Source: Anaerolineae bacterium
Lineage (GTDB): Bacteria; Chloroflexota; Anaerolineae; Aggregatilineales; Phototrophicaceae
DNA length: 64,000 bases
Direction: 5' to 3'
Assembly (NCBI GenBank): GCA_022823945.1
Contig: JAJEBK010000016.1
Coordinates: 1-64,000 of the forward strand
Below the pieces are notes generated by a model. It saw nothing but the letters and a program-made list of their open reading frames with translations, ran no database searches and was not told the DNA's origin. The position numbers and the translations under genes were made by a program. The first letter of the stretch is position 1. Every line of letters starts with the position of its first letter. Below, one piece after another: positions 8,080-16,766 of this stretch.

Positions 8080-9339
8080 ATGACATGGATGCGTGATATC
8101 CTGCCCTTGAGAGCGCGAGCGAATATACGGGATGCCTGGCTGAAAATGCGCCTGGAGCGGCTGCTGCCCGAATTGCTGAAGCGCGAGCATATCGATATGT
8201 GGCTGGTTGTCTGCCGCGAATATAATGAAGATCCAGTGGTCATGTCGCTGCTGCCGGCCACATCCATGTCCGCCCGCCGCCGCACTATGCTGGTCTTCGC
8301 GCGGGATGCCACGGGCAATGTCGAACGGCTTACCTTGTCGCGCTATGGGTATGCAGGCTTCCATGAGCCAGCTTGGGACCCCGATGTCGAGACGCAGCAC
8401 GCTTGTCTGGCGCGCATCATCCGCGAGCGCGACCCGGGGCGAATCGGCATCAATACTTCGCAGCTCTTCGCATTTGGCGATGGCATCTCGCACAACGAAT
8501 ATGAACTGCTCTGCGATGCGCTGGACGAAACATTTCTGCCGCGGCTGGTGAGCGCAGAGCGATTGTGCGTGGGCTGGCTGGAGCGGCGCTTGCCCGAAGA
8601 GATCACGGCTTATGCCCAGTTGGTGGAACTGGGGCACCAGATCATCGCGCGCGCGTTTTCGACAGTTGTCATTCATCCTGGAATCACCACGACGGATGAT
8701 GTCGTCTGGTGGATGCGTCAGACCATGCAAGATGCCGGCGTGCAAGCCTGGTTCCAGCCCACCATCGACATACAGGCGCCGGGTTTGTCTTTTGCATTTC
8801 TGGGCAACGGGGACGCGCGAACGGTCATCCAGCCCGGCGACCTGCTGCACTGTGATATGGGCTTTCATTATCTGGGGCTGGCCACCGACCAGCAACAGCA
8901 CGCCTATGTCTTGCGGCCCGGCGAAAGCGATGCGCCACCCGGCTTGCGAGAGGCGTTGGCAGCTGGTAACCGCCTGCAAGATATCCACATGGCGGAAATG
9001 CAAGTCGGACGCAGCGGCAATGAAGTGCTGTTCGCGGCGCTGGAGAAAGCCAGGGCAGAAGGCATCCGCCCGCAGATTTACACGCATCCGCTGGGTGTTC
9101 ACGGCCATGCGGCGGGACCGCTAGTCGGCTTGTGGGATCAGCAAGCTGGCGTGCCGGGCATCGGCGATTATCCATTATTCGATGACACCGTCTATTCCAT
9201 TGAACTGAATATCGCTCACAAGGTGCCGGAATGGGGCGGGCAGGATGTGCGAATCATGCTGGAAGAAGATGCTGTGCTGACAGATGGCGAGATGCGCTGG
9301 CTGCATGGACGGCAAGAAGCGCTGTACCTGGTGGGCTAG
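8080..9339 (+). CDS. M24 family metallopeptidase (Xaa-Pro aminopeptidase / creatinase fold)
   Basis: A 419-residue protein with an N-terminal creatinase-like domain and a C-terminal pita-bread domain. The five usual metal ligands can be traced: Asp in CDMGFHY (~258), Asp in ATDQQQ (~268), His in HPLGVHGHAAGP (~335-347), Glu in SIELN (~373) and Glu in MLEEDAV (~394). The enzyme is therefore probably an active two-metal hydrolase removing N-terminal residues, often before proline, although some relatives are creatinases. The start follows AAGGAG. There is no signal peptide, so it should be cytoplasmic. Confidence 0.85.
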   Translation: MTWMRDILPLRARANIRDAWLKMRLERLLPELLKREHIDMWLVVCREYNEDPVVMSLLPATSMSARRRTMLVFARDATGNVERLTLSRYGYAGFHEPAWDPDVETQHACLARIIRERDPGRIGINTSQLFAFGDGISHNEYELLCDALDETFLPRLVSAERLCVGWLERRLPEEITAYAQLVELGHQIIARAFSTVVIHPGITTTDDVVWWMRQTMQDAGVQAWFQPTIDIQAPGLSFAFLGNGDARTVIQPGDLLHCDMGFHYLGLATDQQQHAYVLRPGESDAPPGLREALAAGNRLQDIHMAEMQVGRSGNEVLFAALEKARAEGIRPQIYTHPLGVHGHAAGPLVGLWDQQAGVPGIGDYPLFDDTVYSIELNIAHKVPEWGGQDVRIMLEEDAVLTDGEMRWLHGRQEALYLVG

Positions 9340-9519
9340 CGATAATTCGCAGGGCTTTTGCATTTTCAAAATAGCCGGCCAACAGCTTCCCCTTGTTCTG
9401 TTTCTTGTTGATCTTGTTTATCGTCAATGGCGCCGGGCGGCGTCTGATGCGGATGTTTGGTTTGTCACAGCCATTCGCGCTATATTTGCAGGGGCAAGCG
9501 CGCAGCAGGAATCATGCTT

Positions 9520-11061
9520 ATGTCTACAATTGGCTATCGACAAGAGCGGCAGATATTCGCCGATGGCGCATGGTCGATGGTGCATACGGCCACGATCTCC
9601 GCCGACCGCCTCAAGTTTGAAGACCTGCATCCTATGAGCAGCTATGTGCGCCAGCAAGATATCGCGCGCATGCAATTCGCTCGCGCAAGCGCACGCGGCG
9701 AAGCCAGCCCGCACATTGTGACCTGGACCGCCATGCAGACCGACCGCCGCGCCAGCCAGGTCTTCCCCGATCTCAGCTATGCCACGCGAGACCATGAACA
9801 GATCATCAGCGCCAATTCCTTCATCACTTATGTGCTGCGCCACATGCTTACGGAAGGCTGGCTGCAGCTGCACGAATATATCGGCGACACCTATGAATGG
9901 CAGGCGGCGATCCCGCCCGGGCAAGACGAATGGTCGGCGCGAGCGAAGGCAGTCCTGCGCTGGCTTGAAGACGAAATCCAGCTCGACCTCTACCCCAATA
10001 TCGAACGCGGGACTTACCAGCCACGCATCTTCCATCCATTTGATGTGCGCCACAACTTTGCGCGCATCGGTCGCTGCGACTTTGTGCGCCACTTCGTGCA
10101 AAATCATGCGCGGGCTGCTGTCTTCAACACATCCCATTTCTTGCACGAGCACGACGATCTGATCAGCCACCACTCTGGCTATGGCGACGCGATCGGGCTG
10201 ATGGTCGCGGAAGGCACGATATTGCGGCCCCCGGTCTATCGGCGTGGCGCTTTGCTCTATGATGGTGAGCGCTGGCGCATCGACACAATCGGCCTGGACG
10301 ATACCTCGCTGGTTTTGCCGGGCGAAATTGAGTTGCGCATTGGCGCAGAGGCGGAACTGAATCCCGCGGGGCCACAGCCCATCGCCATCTATACGCGAGC
10401 GGGCAGCTTGAGGAGAGGCAGCCCCTTGCAACGCACGCCAAGCGCGACCGACCGCAGCGAGTTCGTTATCGTCAATCGGCAGATGGTCAGTTGGAAACGG
10501 GGCGGCGAGCTGCCTATTCCGCAGAATGGCTTTGTCTTGTCGGTTCGTGATGGCGCACTATCCAAGCGCGCGGTCGAAGAAATTGTCGCTGACGCATGGG
10601 TCGAATACAGTTTCGCCGCGCCATTCAGCAACATCCAGTCGGCGATACAAGCCGGCCCGATTTTGCTGCGAAATGGACAACCTGCCGACTCGCAAGAAGA
10701 GTTCCATGCCAGCCGCGACGGCAGCATCGGCATCACGCCGGTGCGCATGAATCCTGCTGGCGATGATATTCGCAAGGCGCGCACTGCCGTTGCGATCAAA
10801 GCAAATGGCGAGCTGGTGCTGCTGGTTGTCGATGGATGCGAGCCCGCCAGCCGCGCAAGCCTCGACAGCGCCGGCGCAAGCCTGGACGAAACCCGGCATC
10901 TGCTTGTGAAAATGGGCGCGTTGGATGCGCTCAATTTGAGCGGCGAAGGCTCGAGCCATCTGTTTGTGGAGGGTGGGCTGGCAAACACGCCATCGGACAG
11001 ACGCGGGCAGCCCGGCGTCATCTACGAGCGCATGTTGCCCTCAATTGGCATCGTCAGCTAA
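9520..11061 (+). CDS. Phosphodiester glycosidase (NAGPA/DUF2233) domain protein
   Basis: About 513 residues from ATG 9520, which has AGGA at a good spacing (an upstream ATG at 9514 is too close to it). The C-terminal part carries the family pattern: RTAVAI, LLVVDG (~435) and MGALDALNLSGEGSSHLF (~465-482), the usual 'N-L-x-G-G-x-S-S' with Glu replacing one Gly. The N-terminal 300 residues are not recognised. The family cleaves sugar phosphodiesters (GlcNAc-P-mannose uncovering enzyme in animals; polysaccharide or teichoic-acid related in bacteria). No secretion signal was seen, which is unusual for the family. Its end overlaps the convergent oxidoreductase gene by 21 bp. Confidence 0.7.
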   Translation: MSTIGYRQERQIFADGAWSMVHTATISADRLKFEDLHPMSSYVRQQDIARMQFARASARGEASPHIVTWTAMQTDRRASQVFPDLSYATRDHEQIISANSFITYVLRHMLTEGWLQLHEYIGDTYEWQAAIPPGQDEWSARAKAVLRWLEDEIQLDLYPNIERGTYQPRIFHPFDVRHNFARIGRCDFVRHFVQNHARAAVFNTSHFLHEHDDLISHHSGYGDAIGLMVAEGTILRPPVYRRGALLYDGERWRIDTIGLDDTSLVLPGEIELRIGAEAELNPAGPQPIAIYTRAGSLRRGSPLQRTPSATDRSEFVIVNRQMVSWKRGGELPIPQNGFVLSVRDGALSKRAVEEIVADAWVEYSFAAPFSNIQSAIQAGPILLRNGQPADSQEEFHASRDGSIGITPVRMNPAGDDIRKARTAVAIKANGELVLLVVDGCEPASRASLDSAGASLDETRHLLVKMGALDALNLSGEGSSHLFVEGGLANTPSDRRGQPGVIYERMLPSIGIVS

Positions 11062-12042
11062 TCCAGCGACCTGGCATAGCTCGCGCCATACTTTGGCGTC
11101 AATCTCAATCTCGCCGGCTGCCTGGACAGACTGATAGAAGCGGTCGCCACGCTCGCCCGGCACGAGAATTTCGTTCACGCCGGGCAACCTCTTCAGCTGT
11201 TTGACGCGCGCCACCAGGTCGGAGACGCCTGCCTGGAAGCCGGCCAGATCGTCCGCCAGCAGCAGCGGGTCGATGGCGAAGACCAGATTGCCCCAGTCCA
11301 ATTTCGTGCCGTCTGGATTGCGCGTTGCGCCCAGCAAGGGCCGCGTCAAAGCCTCGACGACGAATGCCAGCGCCGCGCCTTTATATCCACCGAAGGCGGC
11401 TATCGCGCCAGCCAGCGCCTCGGTTGGATCAGTCGTGAACTTTCCGTCCGCGTCATAGGCCACGCCGTGGGGGATGCTCTCGCCTTCCGCCGCAGCCAGG
11501 TGAATGCCATACCAGGCGATCGCGGCGGTCGCCATATCCAGCACGATCGGCTCATGCGCGGTGGGGATGCCGATTGCCAGCGGATTCGTGCCGAAGAAGG
11601 CTTCGTATGAACCGTGCATAGCCATCAGCTCGGGCGAGCCAGAGAATACAAAAGCCAGCAATCCCGCGTCTGCCAGCCGCCGCGCAAAGAAGCCGATGGC
11701 ACCGGTGGGCGAATTGCTGCGACGCGAGCCGACAATGCCGAAGCCATGCACCTGCGCCTTGGCCATAGCGATATCGGTCATGCGCGACAAGACCACCATG
11801 CCTTGATTCCACGCGCCATCCAGCAGAGCCGACAGCTTGGTCTCTTTGATAATGCCGATCTCGCCAGCCGCCGGATTGGCCGGCATGCCAGCGCCCAGCA
11901 GCTTGATGATATTCTGGTTGTTGCCGCGCAGTTGAGCGTAGAGGATGATCTCGAGGATGATTTCGGTATCGTCGGCGGAATATCCCTGTGCCGCGATAGC
12001 GCTGCGTGCGACCGAGCGCAGTTGGTCGATGGCGACTTTCAT
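11041..12042 (-). CDS. Malate/lactate dehydrogenase-like (Ldh_2/YlbC) oxidoreductase, divergent
   Basis: A 333-residue protein of the NAD(P)-dependent Ldh_2/AllD family, recognisable from the overall pattern (FFGTNPLAIGIP, DMATAAIAWYG, GGYKGAALAFVVE). Two positions normally rich in conserved His differ: the N-terminal 'LRG-x-x-SHG' reads LRGNNQNI (residues 38-45), and 'S-N-H-x-G' reads SNSPTGA (109-115). The usual 2-hydroxyacid chemistry may therefore be changed or lost. It follows the sugar isomerase gene by 12 bp on the same strand, so the two probably act on the same carbohydrate-derived substrate. Confidence 0.8.
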   Translation of the reverse strand: MKVAIDQLRSVARSAIAAQGYSADDTEIILEIILYAQLRGNNQNIIKLLGAGMPANPAAGEIGIIKETKLSALLDGAWNQGMVVLSRMTDIAMAKAQVHGFGIVGSRRSNSPTGAIGFFARRLADAGLLAFVFSGSPELMAMHGSYEAFFGTNPLAIGIPTAHEPIVLDMATAAIAWYGIHLAAAEGESIPHGVAYDADGKFTTDPTEALAGAIAAFGGYKGAALAFVVEALTRPLLGATRNPDGTKLDWGNLVFAIDPLLLADDLAGFQAGVSDLVARVKQLKRLPGVNEILVPGERGDRFYQSVQAAGEIEIDAKVWRELCQVAGLADDAN

Positions 12043-12054
12043 GCTGGATTCGCC

Positions 12055-12816
12055 TTACTGCTTGCCACGCGCCAAGCCATTTTGGACGAGATAGTCACAG
12101 CTTTCGCGCACAGCGCCCAACATGTCCGTTGCGCAGCGGTCCAGCTCGACAATATGCCAGTCGGCGCTTTCGGCTGCCGCCACGATGCCCGGCACATCCA
12201 TCTTGCCTTGCCCCAGCGCGGTCATGTCGTCGTCTTTGTCCAGCGAGCCATCCTTGAGGTGAATCAGCGGCGCGCGCGAGCCAACCTGCCGCACCACATC
12301 TGCCGCATCCAGGCCACCGACCTGCGCCCAATAGGTATCGATCTGCAAAAACACCTGGTCGTCCAGCTCCGAAAGCATCAAGTCCAGGGTCGCGGTGCCG
12401 TCCAACTCTTTGTATTCCCACCAGTGATTGTGATAGCCGAGCTCGAGACCGTTTGCGCACGCAAACTCGCCGGCGCGATTCAACTGCTCGCAGGTGCGCT
12501 TGATATCGTCCAGGGTCTCGAATTGCGAAGGCGGCATGAAAGCTACACAGACGCGCTTTAGCCCATAGGCTTCGGCGATCTCCAGCACAGCCGCCCGGCT
12601 GGCTTCATCGGGAAAGGGGATGTGGCTGCCCAAGACCGCCAGATCCAGCTCGCGGAAGAGGCTGGCAGCGGCGTTGAGTTCGCTGGTCATGCCGCCAAAA
12701 GGTTCGACACCGACATAACCGATATCGGCGACAGCGCGGACAGTGCCCTCGAAGTCGACAGAAAGCGCCTCACGCAAGGAATACATTTGCAAGCCTATGG
12801 GTTTTAGGTCGGACAT
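12055..12816 (-). CDS. Sugar phosphate isomerase/epimerase (xylose isomerase-like TIM barrel)
   Basis: 253 residues from ATG 12816, which follows GGAGAGATAGCATA. The frame extends further upstream but the extra part is Arg-rich and unlike the family. Recognisable pieces are GLQMYSLRE at the start, GYVGVEPFGG, LGYHNHWWEY (residues ~125-135, with metal-site His and Glu), QIDTYWAQVGG and HLKDGSLD. The family isomerises or epimerises ketoses or inositol derivatives with a divalent metal. It is the first gene of a pair with the Ldh-like gene. Confidence 0.82.
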   Translation of the reverse strand: MSDLKPIGLQMYSLREALSVDFEGTVRAVADIGYVGVEPFGGMTSELNAAASLFRELDLAVLGSHIPFPDEASRAAVLEIAEAYGLKRVCVAFMPPSQFETLDDIKRTCEQLNRAGEFACANGLELGYHNHWWEYKELDGTATLDLMLSELDDQVFLQIDTYWAQVGGLDAADVVRQVGSRAPLIHLKDGSLDKDDDMTALGQGKMDVPGIVAAAESADWHIVELDRCATDMLGAVRESCDYLVQNGLARGKQ

Positions 12817-13008
12817 TATGCTATCTCTCCGGCTCAACGATTCTGATGGGCGTATTGTCGCGGTTCTGCGCGCAAATGCCAGCCTCAACCAGGCTGTCGC
12901 GCGGCGACCAGACTGGAAATTGCCGAGCGATATGCGGCGACTGCGCATAGCGCAACTATGCTGAGTCAAGTAGACTGATTGCTTGTGCCGCCAGCCGGGA
13001 GACGCGCC

Positions 13009-14916
13009 TTGGCAACTGCCACGACAAACGCAAGCCTCAGCAAATCAACGAAGCAGTCTTACTCTGCCCTGCGGATTTGGGCGCGGCTGATGCGCTATAT
13101 CTTGCGCTATCGGCTTTGGGTGACGGTTGCTTTCGCTGGCATCGTTGGCACGAACATCCTGGCCATCGCCGTGCCGTATATCCTGCGCGATGTCGTCGAT
13201 ATCGGCTTGGAAGCGCAGGACAGCGGCTACATGCTCAACGCCGGCTTGCTGGTGGTGGGCTTGGGCGTGCTGCGCGGCGCGACAGCCTTCATGGGCAGGT
13301 TCTTCGGCGAGCGGCTTTCGCATGTGGTGTCCTACGACATACGCAATCAGATTTATGACAAAGTGCAACGGCAGTCTTTCAGTTACCACGACAGCGCCCA
13401 GGTGGGCACGATCATCACGCGCGCCATCAGCGATGTCAACGAAATCCAACGGTACTTCGCATTTGGCTTGATGGACGGGCTGAATACCACACTGCTGCTG
13501 ACCGGCGTGGTATCGATGATGATTCTGACCAGCCCGTCGCTGGCGATATTCGCGCTGCTGCCGCTGTTGCCCCTGGCGCTGTATTCGCGGGGATTCGTGC
13601 TGCGTGTGCATCCGCGCTGGAAAAAGGTGATGGAACGGATGCAGGCGCTGAGCAATCACATCCAGGAGAATGCGCTGGGGGCAGAAGTCGTGCGCGTCTT
13701 CGCCCGTGAACAATACGAAATCGACACTTTCTACGACCAAAACAAAATGCTCTACGACGAACAGCTCGATTTCATCACGCAGTGGATCACCTTCTTGCCA
13801 GCCAGCGCTTTGCTCGCGTCCCTGTCGACTGCGCTGGTGCTGCTGGCGGGTGGCATCTTCGAGGCGCAGGGCACAGGCAATATCACCGTCGGCTTGATCG
13901 TCACTTTCAATGCCTATGTGCTGCTTTTGGTGCAGCCGCTGCGCTTCGTTGGTTTCATCATTCTGCTGACGACTCAGGCTGTCGCCAGTGGCGAGCGCGT
14001 CTTCCAGGTATTGGACGAAAGCGAACAGATTGTCAACAAGCCAGGCGCGAAAGCCCTCGATATCCAGGGGCATGTGCGCTTCGAACATGTCAGCGCGCGC
14101 TATGATTCATCCGCCAATGCGGTGCTGCGCGATATCAGCCTGGAAGCGCGTCCGGGCGATTTAGTGGCGATCATCGGCTTGACGGGCGCCGGCAAAACGA
14201 CCATCGCCAACCTCATCCCGCGATTTTACGATGTGAGCGGCGGACGCGTGACCATTGACGGGATGGATGTCCGCGATATGCAATTGCGCAGCCTGCGCAG
14301 CCAGATTGGCGTTGTGATGCAACAGTCGCTGCTCTTTTCGGCGACCATCGAAGAAAATATCGCCTATGGCAAAGCAGACGCCAGCCAACAGCAAATCATC
14401 GAGGCGGCGACAGCGGCCGACGCGCACGGCTTCATCAGCGAATTCCCAGATGGTTACCAGACTATGGTGGGCGAGCGCGGCGTAACCCTGTCTGGCGGGC
14501 AAAAGCAGCGCATTGCCATCGCCCGCGCCTTGCTGATCAACCCGCGCATCCTCATCCTGGATGACTCGACCAGCAGCGTCGATACGCAAACCGAGCACAA
14601 AATCCAGCGCGCATTGGAGCGTGTCATGCAAGGGCGCACGACCTTTGTGATCGCCCAGCGTATGAGCTCGATCCTCAATGCCGACCAGATCCTCGTGCTG
14701 CGCGATGGTGAAATCGTACAACGGGGCACGCACGAAACCCTGCTGGCAGATGGCGGACTCTACGAAGAGATCTATCGTTTGCAACTGCAAGAACAAGAAC
14801 GGGTTCGCCGCGAAGCCATCATCTCTGGCGTCATCAAAGTGCCGCTGGAAGAACGCCGCTCCACTGCGAAATTCCGCAAGCTGATCGACAGATTGGCTGG
14901 CAAATACGTCCCCTAA
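13009..14916 (+). CDS. ABC exporter half-transporter with degenerate ATPase site
   Basis: About 635 residues: six membrane helices (residues ~25-310) followed by a nucleotide-binding domain with Walker A GLTGAGKTT (~390), signature LSGGQKQ (~494) and Walker B ILILDD (~515). The catalytic Glu after Walker B is Asp, and the H-loop His is Gln (VIAQRMS), so this subunit's own ATP site is degenerate. That is the known pattern of heterodimeric exporters such as TM287/288 and BmrCD. TTG 13009 follows GGGAG; a TTG at 12979 is an alternative. The gene ends 26 bp before its partner. Confidence 0.9.
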   Translation: MATATTNASLSKSTKQSYSALRIWARLMRYILRYRLWVTVAFAGIVGTNILAIAVPYILRDVVDIGLEAQDSGYMLNAGLLVVGLGVLRGATAFMGRFFGERLSHVVSYDIRNQIYDKVQRQSFSYHDSAQVGTIITRAISDVNEIQRYFAFGLMDGLNTTLLLTGVVSMMILTSPSLAIFALLPLLPLALYSRGFVLRVHPRWKKVMERMQALSNHIQENALGAEVVRVFAREQYEIDTFYDQNKMLYDEQLDFITQWITFLPASALLASLSTALVLLAGGIFEAQGTGNITVGLIVTFNAYVLLLVQPLRFVGFIILLTTQAVASGERVFQVLDESEQIVNKPGAKALDIQGHVRFEHVSARYDSSANAVLRDISLEARPGDLVAIIGLTGAGKTTIANLIPRFYDVSGGRVTIDGMDVRDMQLRSLRSQIGVVMQQSLLFSATIEENIAYGKADASQQQIIEAATAADAHGFISEFPDGYQTMVGERGVTLSGGQKQRIAIARALLINPRILILDDSTSSVDTQTEHKIQRALERVMQGRTTFVIAQRMSSILNADQILVLRDGEIVQRGTHETLLADGGLYEEIYRLQLQEQERVRREAIISGVIKVPLEERRSTAKFRKLIDRLAGKYVP

Positions 14917-14942
14917 CAACCGCAAGGCAGGAACAGGAGTTT

Positions 14943-16766
14943 ATGGCTGCCAACCCAGCACGAGAAAACAAACGCGCGACCGCAAAGCCGGCAGCGGACA
15001 ACAAGTCGATTTTGGAGATTGATGACGATCACAAACCCGGCTTCGACCGTGCCGTAACCGCCCGCCTCTTCGCCTATCTCAAGCCGCACCGCAGCGGGTT
15101 GCTGGTGGCGGTCATGGCGATGTTTTTCTCGGTCTTCGCCAATGTCGCCAGTCCACCGCTGATTGGCTGGGCGATCGACGAAGGCATCCGCCGGCGCGAT
15201 ATGTCGGTGCTGCTGGCGGGCGTTTTTATCTTCATCGTCTTACAGCTGCTGGGATTCCTGGGCTTTCGCATTCAGTTGGGAAAAATGGCGGTGATCGGGC
15301 AGACCATCATCAGGCAATTGCGCGACCAGCTTTTTGACCATGTGCAGTATCTGTCCATCGGGTTCTTCGCCGAATACGAGGTCGGGCGGCTGATCGCGCG
15401 CATCATCAGCGATGTCAATGTCGTGCGCGAGGCGGTGACTTTCGCGGCGGTCGGCAGCATCCGCGAGGTGTTGATGCTATTCGGCATCATCATTTCCATG
15501 CTGCTGATCAACATTCCGCTGACGGCAGTGGCATTCACAGTGCTGGTGACGCTGCTGTTGATCGCCAATTTTTGGCGCATCCACGCTCGGGCGGCTTACC
15601 TGCGCGTCTCCGACAGTAATGCCAAGGTCTATGCCGAACTGTCAGAAGCCTTCAATGGTGTGCGCGTGACGCAGGCTTTTGCTCGGCAACGGCAGAATTA
15701 CGACCGATTCGCCGATGATATCAATATGGCGAGTCGGCGAGCGAATGTGAGAGCCGCGCTGATTTCCGGCGCATTTTATCCGAGCGTCGAGCTAATCGGC
15801 GGGGTGGCGACCGGCGCGTTGATCTTCGTAGGCGGCACGTTGGCGCTGGATGAACAGATCACGGTCGGCGTGCTGCTGGCATTCATCCTTTACATACAGC
15901 AATTCTTCTTCCCGATTCGTTTGCTGGCGCAGCGCTACAATCTGCTGCAGAATGTCATCGCTTCGGGCTATCGCATCTTCAAGCTGATGGACTTCCCGGT
16001 CGATATCGGCGACTCAGTCGATGCCGATGAGCTGCCGCGGATTGAGGGGCGCGTGCGCTTTGAAGATGTGTCGTTTCGCTATATTCGCGATGGCGAGCTC
16101 GTGCTCAAGAATATCAATCTGGATGTGCCGCCCGGCGCGACAGTCGCTTTCGTGGGGCACACTGGCGCTGGCAAGACGACGCTCGTCAAGCTGATCATGC
16201 GCTTCTATGATGCCACCAGCGGGCGCGTCACGGTCGACGGGCACGACCTGCGCTCGGTTACGCAGAACAGCCTGCGCCGCCAGATCAGCGTTGTGCCCCA
16301 GGACACGCACCTGTTTTCTGGCAGCGTCATGGACAACATCCGCTACGGTCGGCTCGCTGCCAGCGATGACGAGGTCGTCGCGGCGGCCCAAGCGGTGGGC
16401 GCGCACAGCTTCATCAGCCAGATGCCCGATGGCTACCAGAGCGATATCAAAGAAGGCGGCGCGCTGCTTTCGACCGGGCAGCGGCAGTTGATCGCCTTTG
16501 CCCGCGCCTTGTTGGCCGATCCGCGCGTGCTCATCCTGGACGAAGCCACCAGCAATATCGATACACAGACCGAGCGCCAAATCCAGACCGCGCTTGAGCA
16601 TCTGCTGCAGGGACGGACCAGCTTCGTCATCGCGCATCGCCTGAGCACGATCACTTCCGCCGACCTCATCGTGGTGATGGATCACGGGACTATCATAGAA
16701 ATGGGCAGCCACCAGGAATTGCTCGACCTGGAAGGCGTCTATCATCAGTTGTTCACGCTGGCTTAG
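14943..16766 (+). CDS. ABC exporter half-transporter, catalytic partner
   Basis: A 607-residue membrane/ATPase fusion. Walker A is GHTGAGKTT (~405), Walker B ends LILDEAT with the catalytic Glu, and the H-loop is VIAHRLS. Its signature is LSTGQRQ rather than LSGGQ. This complements the neighbour: the intact Walker B and H-loop here work with the neighbour's LSGGQ, while the altered signature faces the degenerate site. The exported substrate could be a lipid, peptide or drug and is not predictable. ATG 14943 follows AGGAG. The last 4 bp overlap the convergent dinB gene. Confidence 0.9.
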   Translation: MAANPARENKRATAKPAADNKSILEIDDDHKPGFDRAVTARLFAYLKPHRSGLLVAVMAMFFSVFANVASPPLIGWAIDEGIRRRDMSVLLAGVFIFIVLQLLGFLGFRIQLGKMAVIGQTIIRQLRDQLFDHVQYLSIGFFAEYEVGRLIARIISDVNVVREAVTFAAVGSIREVLMLFGIIISMLLINIPLTAVAFTVLVTLLLIANFWRIHARAAYLRVSDSNAKVYAELSEAFNGVRVTQAFARQRQNYDRFADDINMASRRANVRAALISGAFYPSVELIGGVATGALIFVGGTLALDEQITVGVLLAFILYIQQFFFPIRLLAQRYNLLQNVIASGYRIFKLMDFPVDIGDSVDADELPRIEGRVRFEDVSFRYIRDGELVLKNINLDVPPGATVAFVGHTGAGKTTLVKLIMRFYDATSGRVTVDGHDLRSVTQNSLRRQISVVPQDTHLFSGSVMDNIRYGRLAASDDEVVAAAQAVGAHSFISQMPDGYQSDIKEGGALLSTGQRQLIAFARALLADPRVLILDEATSNIDTQTERQIQTALEHLLQGRTSFVIAHRLSTITSADLIVVMDHGTIIEMGSHQELLDLEGVYHQLFTLA

